DNA of 53,199 nt from assembly GCA_002081555.1 (NCBI GenBank), contig MZNV01000410.1, positions 1-53,199 of the forward strand. Reading direction: 5' to 3'. The stretch is from Protostelium mycophagum (taxonomy: Eukaryota > Evosea > Variosea > Protosteliida > Protosteliaceae). The notes below the pieces were generated by a model. It searched no databases and was not told the origin of the DNA. It was given only the letters and a program-made list of their open reading frames with translations. Each line of letters starts with the position of its first letter. Position 1 is the stretch's first letter. Shown in pieces: positions 50,990 through 53,199 of this stretch. Made by a program: the position numbers and the translations under genes.

Positions 50990-51455
50990 CGCAGAAGGAA
51001 AAATTGTGATGACAAGCCGTAATGTCGGCTTCTCCGCGTCGACAATGCCGAGTTGTACAACACTGACTGTAGAATACTCAAAAAAATAGTGCACTATTCA
51101 TTTCGGTTGTTTCCGGTTACTACTGACTTTTCAATCAGTCTCAGAATCGGTGCAAGAATCGTGTCTTGCAAGACTCGCAGAGATCTACACAAATGATGCG
51201 TGATGCTGGACTAAATAATTTCACAATTATTGTCTCAGCTCTGTTTTGGATGTGGCGTTGTCTTGTCGATCTCAGATCTTGTTGAGAAAAGGCAAGGTGG
51301 GATGGTAAATTTTATGAAACATTTCGGAAATTGAAAAAAAAATTTGATGTTTCATTCTCGTAAAACCTGACGCGATACTACAACCCGCCATGTCAAGCTG
51401 AAGTTTCCGAGAGAAGTTTCTCATTTCCAGGCAGCAAGTCCTCTGCTAAGTCAAC
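50990..51455. promoter_or_regulatory. Divergent spacer before the 51456 gene
   Basis: About 465 bp between divergent starts at 50989 (-) and 51456 (+), so promoters of both are expected here. No repeat or TATA element stands out; one CTACAAC occurs at 51379. Confidence 0.35.
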
Positions 51456-52166
51456 ATGCAAACAAGCAATCAACCTGATGAGCTCATCATTGATACCCTG
51501 GAGGCTTACTGTAAAGCCAAGGGCATTCCCACCACGGGTACCACCGCAATTACCGTCTCAAAGAATCGCAGTGGAGATTTCGCGTCCGTCGTAATGGAGT
51601 GGGAGTCCCGCACCATACTTTCCAACTACTATGAGGAGATAACCAGCTATGAAGAAACAAGAGAAGGAGAAGACTTCGTTGTGTGGGCCTCGGTACCCAC
51701 CCTTCCTGCGACGGAAGTGGACTGCACTGACGCATCCAACAACCCAGACTTGTGGCCTTTCTGTTGCAAGGACTTGAAGGCTTATAAGCCAAGACGCCTC
51801 CAGCTGGACAGCTACTTCACTGCCTTATTAGGATTGGTGAGCTTCACCACACAATCACACCTGACGGTATTATAGAGAGGAAATCTTCCGGATGTTGTCT
51901 ACGAGGTGAAGACCCAAGTGAACAATGGACCTCTCCTCCACACTCGCTATTACCAATTGGTTGATGACCTGGTCGTACCCGCGTCCTCTACGGTCACGAC
52001 CAAACTGCACGCTTTCAAGAATTACAAGTGCGATTCCCACAATCGCTTCTTTGGGGTGGATCTGTACAAGCTTGGAGGATCCGTCTACAATGAGCACCAC
52101 ATCCGTCTGTACCCTTTCACCAGAAGGAATGACGCTCTGTTCTTGCAGGTCATTGGAAGGCAGTAG
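51456..52166 (+). CDS. Unknown 223-aa protein, two exons
   Basis: Start 51456 (MQTSNQPDELIIDTLEAYCK), one 39-nt intron 51837-51875, stop 52164-52166; 224 codons in frame after splicing. The N-terminal part is acidic (NYYEEITSYEETREGEDFVV, DASNNPDLWPFCC). The C-terminal part looks beta-rich (VVYEVKTQVNNGPLLHTRYY, NRFFGVDLYKLGGSVYNEHH). No signal peptide, membrane segment or known motif. Codon use and composition look real. I recognise no family; a fold search would be informative. Confidence 0.6.
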
Positions 52167-52621
52167 GGTCTGTGCTCCCATAATAAAGTCTGACCAGACA
52201 CAATCGTATCTTCTTTGAGATTTGTGGTCATATTAGATCGAACCTCAACTGAGCGAACGAATTCTATTTTCATACTGGATGTCGCGGTTCCTCATCTTCT
52301 TTGTATCTTATAAATTCAATAAATGTGATTAAATTCACCAAAAAAGCATCGAAATTGTAGATTCTGAATTCTGTTCAACTTCTTCAGGTTAAGATACCTT
52401 GTATTCTTCCACTCATATCTATATGAAGAATACGTCATGTTTTTGTGGCTTTGTCAGAGGAAGGTTTTTGGCATATCTTTAGTGATCTTTTGCCACAAAT
52501 AAAGTTCACTGGTGACAAAAGCTGTTTGTTTGTGATATAATTCACCTCTTAATGTCCAATCGTTTCAAATACCTTCGTGCTGGTCTCGATTCATCAAGTA
52601 AAATTGATATAAAAAACCTCA
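52167..52621. other. Convergent spacer with a distant AATAAA
   Basis: No gene seen. TTCAATAAATG at about 52317 could serve the plus-strand gene. The rest is AT-rich with no repeat. Confidence 0.35.
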
Positions 52622-53199
52622 TCATTTATCATCATCGTCCACGACGAATGTGGACAGGTATGTGTCTTCATCAATTGTACTTCTTAAGGTATCGAATTCT
52701 CCTGGTAGTGGTGAAGCAGAGCAGATCAGAATTGTTATTCCTACTGTTGCCACCACGAACGTTGATATCAAGATGATAAGCCATCGCCAATCATTATCCT
52801 CGGCATCCTCTGGAAGAGCTGCTCTCACTTTACATGTTCCACTAAATACCAATCTGTCCATCTTTCGAAGTGATCTATACAGTTCTTTTGTGATGTCTTG
52901 AGGGTCCAAGAAAGAAGAGATTGTCTCACGAACACAAGAAGTATCTAATCGAGATGGAAAAGATGTTCCAAAACTGTTTGACGCCGTATCGAGTGCAAGG
53001 ACGGCATCTGAAAGAATCAGGTGAAATCAGTCGGAATACAAACCATTATCATTATTGTTTTTGTAGCCGGTGGCAATATGCTCAAGTTCGGTCTGGTCCT
53101 TGCCTTTTGAACTGATCAACACTGCGATGTCTGCTCTTAGTTGCGACAAGATCCCCTCCAATTGTGTTTTTTTGTCCTTATTTGCTTCACAATCAACCT
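52622..53199 (-). CDS. Single-pass membrane protein, 5' part off the right edge
   Basis: Two exons in the window: a coiled-coil-like segment (KTQLEGILSQLRADIAVLIS), an intron starting GTTTGTATTCC, then a Ser/Asp-rich region, a helix (ITKELYRSLRKMDRLVFSGT), a membrane segment (WRWLIILISTFVVATVGITI) and a short acidic tail ending VVDDDDK. Only the C-terminal part is visible, so topology and family are unknown. The tail resembles a type I or tail-proximal anchor. Confidence 0.6.

Overview
This window is compact, AT-rich nuclear DNA from a eukaryote. The evidence is spliceosomal introns in almost every gene (mostly 39-43 nt with GT-AG ends, traced by joining exons into conserved protein families), poly(A) signals instead of bacterial terminators, no operons, and eukaryote-only families: centromeric histone H3, a TFIIH subunit, HMG-box chromatin protein, tubulin cofactor E-like protein, ABCC transporter and CH/LIM/PH cytoskeletal protein. 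The gene set would fit a unicellular or miniaturised relative of animals and fungi. A CBM18-GH18 chitinase and a bacterial-type (group A) glucokinase argue against an ordinary animal. I cannot name the species. I saw no retroelement, virus-derived element, rRNA, tRNA or CRISPR array.

Layout, left to right: an ABCC multidrug-type transporter running off the left edge (1-5975, -); a small Ser/Thr kinase (+) and a secreted chitinase (+); an ankyrin-like fragment; a TULIP/HAM1-like protein (10078-13251, -) diverging from TFIIH subunit TFB5 (13311-13691, +); an ORF with a fresh 237-bp internal duplication; small unknown genes; a PARP-type zinc-finger protein (-); a biotin-dependent carboxylase alpha subunit (16585-19728, -); a stretch of small unknown and membrane genes (20-22.9 kb); a DHTKD1-like 2-oxoadipate dehydrogenase (23178-27146, +) meeting a predicted pseudokinase tail to tail with 31 bp between stop codons; a coiled-coil unknown (+); TBCEL (-); HMGB (-); a VIT/VWA protein (-); a Lys/Glu/Ser-rich SPRY protein (-); a CENP-A/CenH3 gene (42555-43298, +); a tail-anchored glucokinase (44040-46626, +); a CH-LIM-PH-PH protein (-); an unknown (+); and a membrane protein running off the right edge (-).

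The genes form no single pathway. Two mitochondrial amino-acid-catabolism enzymes (carboxylase alpha subunit and DHTKD1) lie 3.4 kb apart, which is probably chance. The more unusual signal is genome-wide texture. A few short words recur far above expectation in introns and spacers: CTACAAC/GTTGTAG (about 48 hand-counted copies), TGACGTCA (14), GGCGGGAA/TTCCCGCC (15), GAAATTTC-type palindromes, hairpins built on CGGTAA/TTACCG, and GCGGC(T/A)(C/T)TGCCGC hairpins confined to about 38.7-50.5 kb. Several introns are mostly such self-complementary words. In four genes the stop codon is embedded in the poly(A) signal AATAAA, and in a fifth in ATTAAA. Exon joins were made by eye. Coordinates of first and last codons are firm where stated, but exon structure of the large minus-strand genes is approximate.
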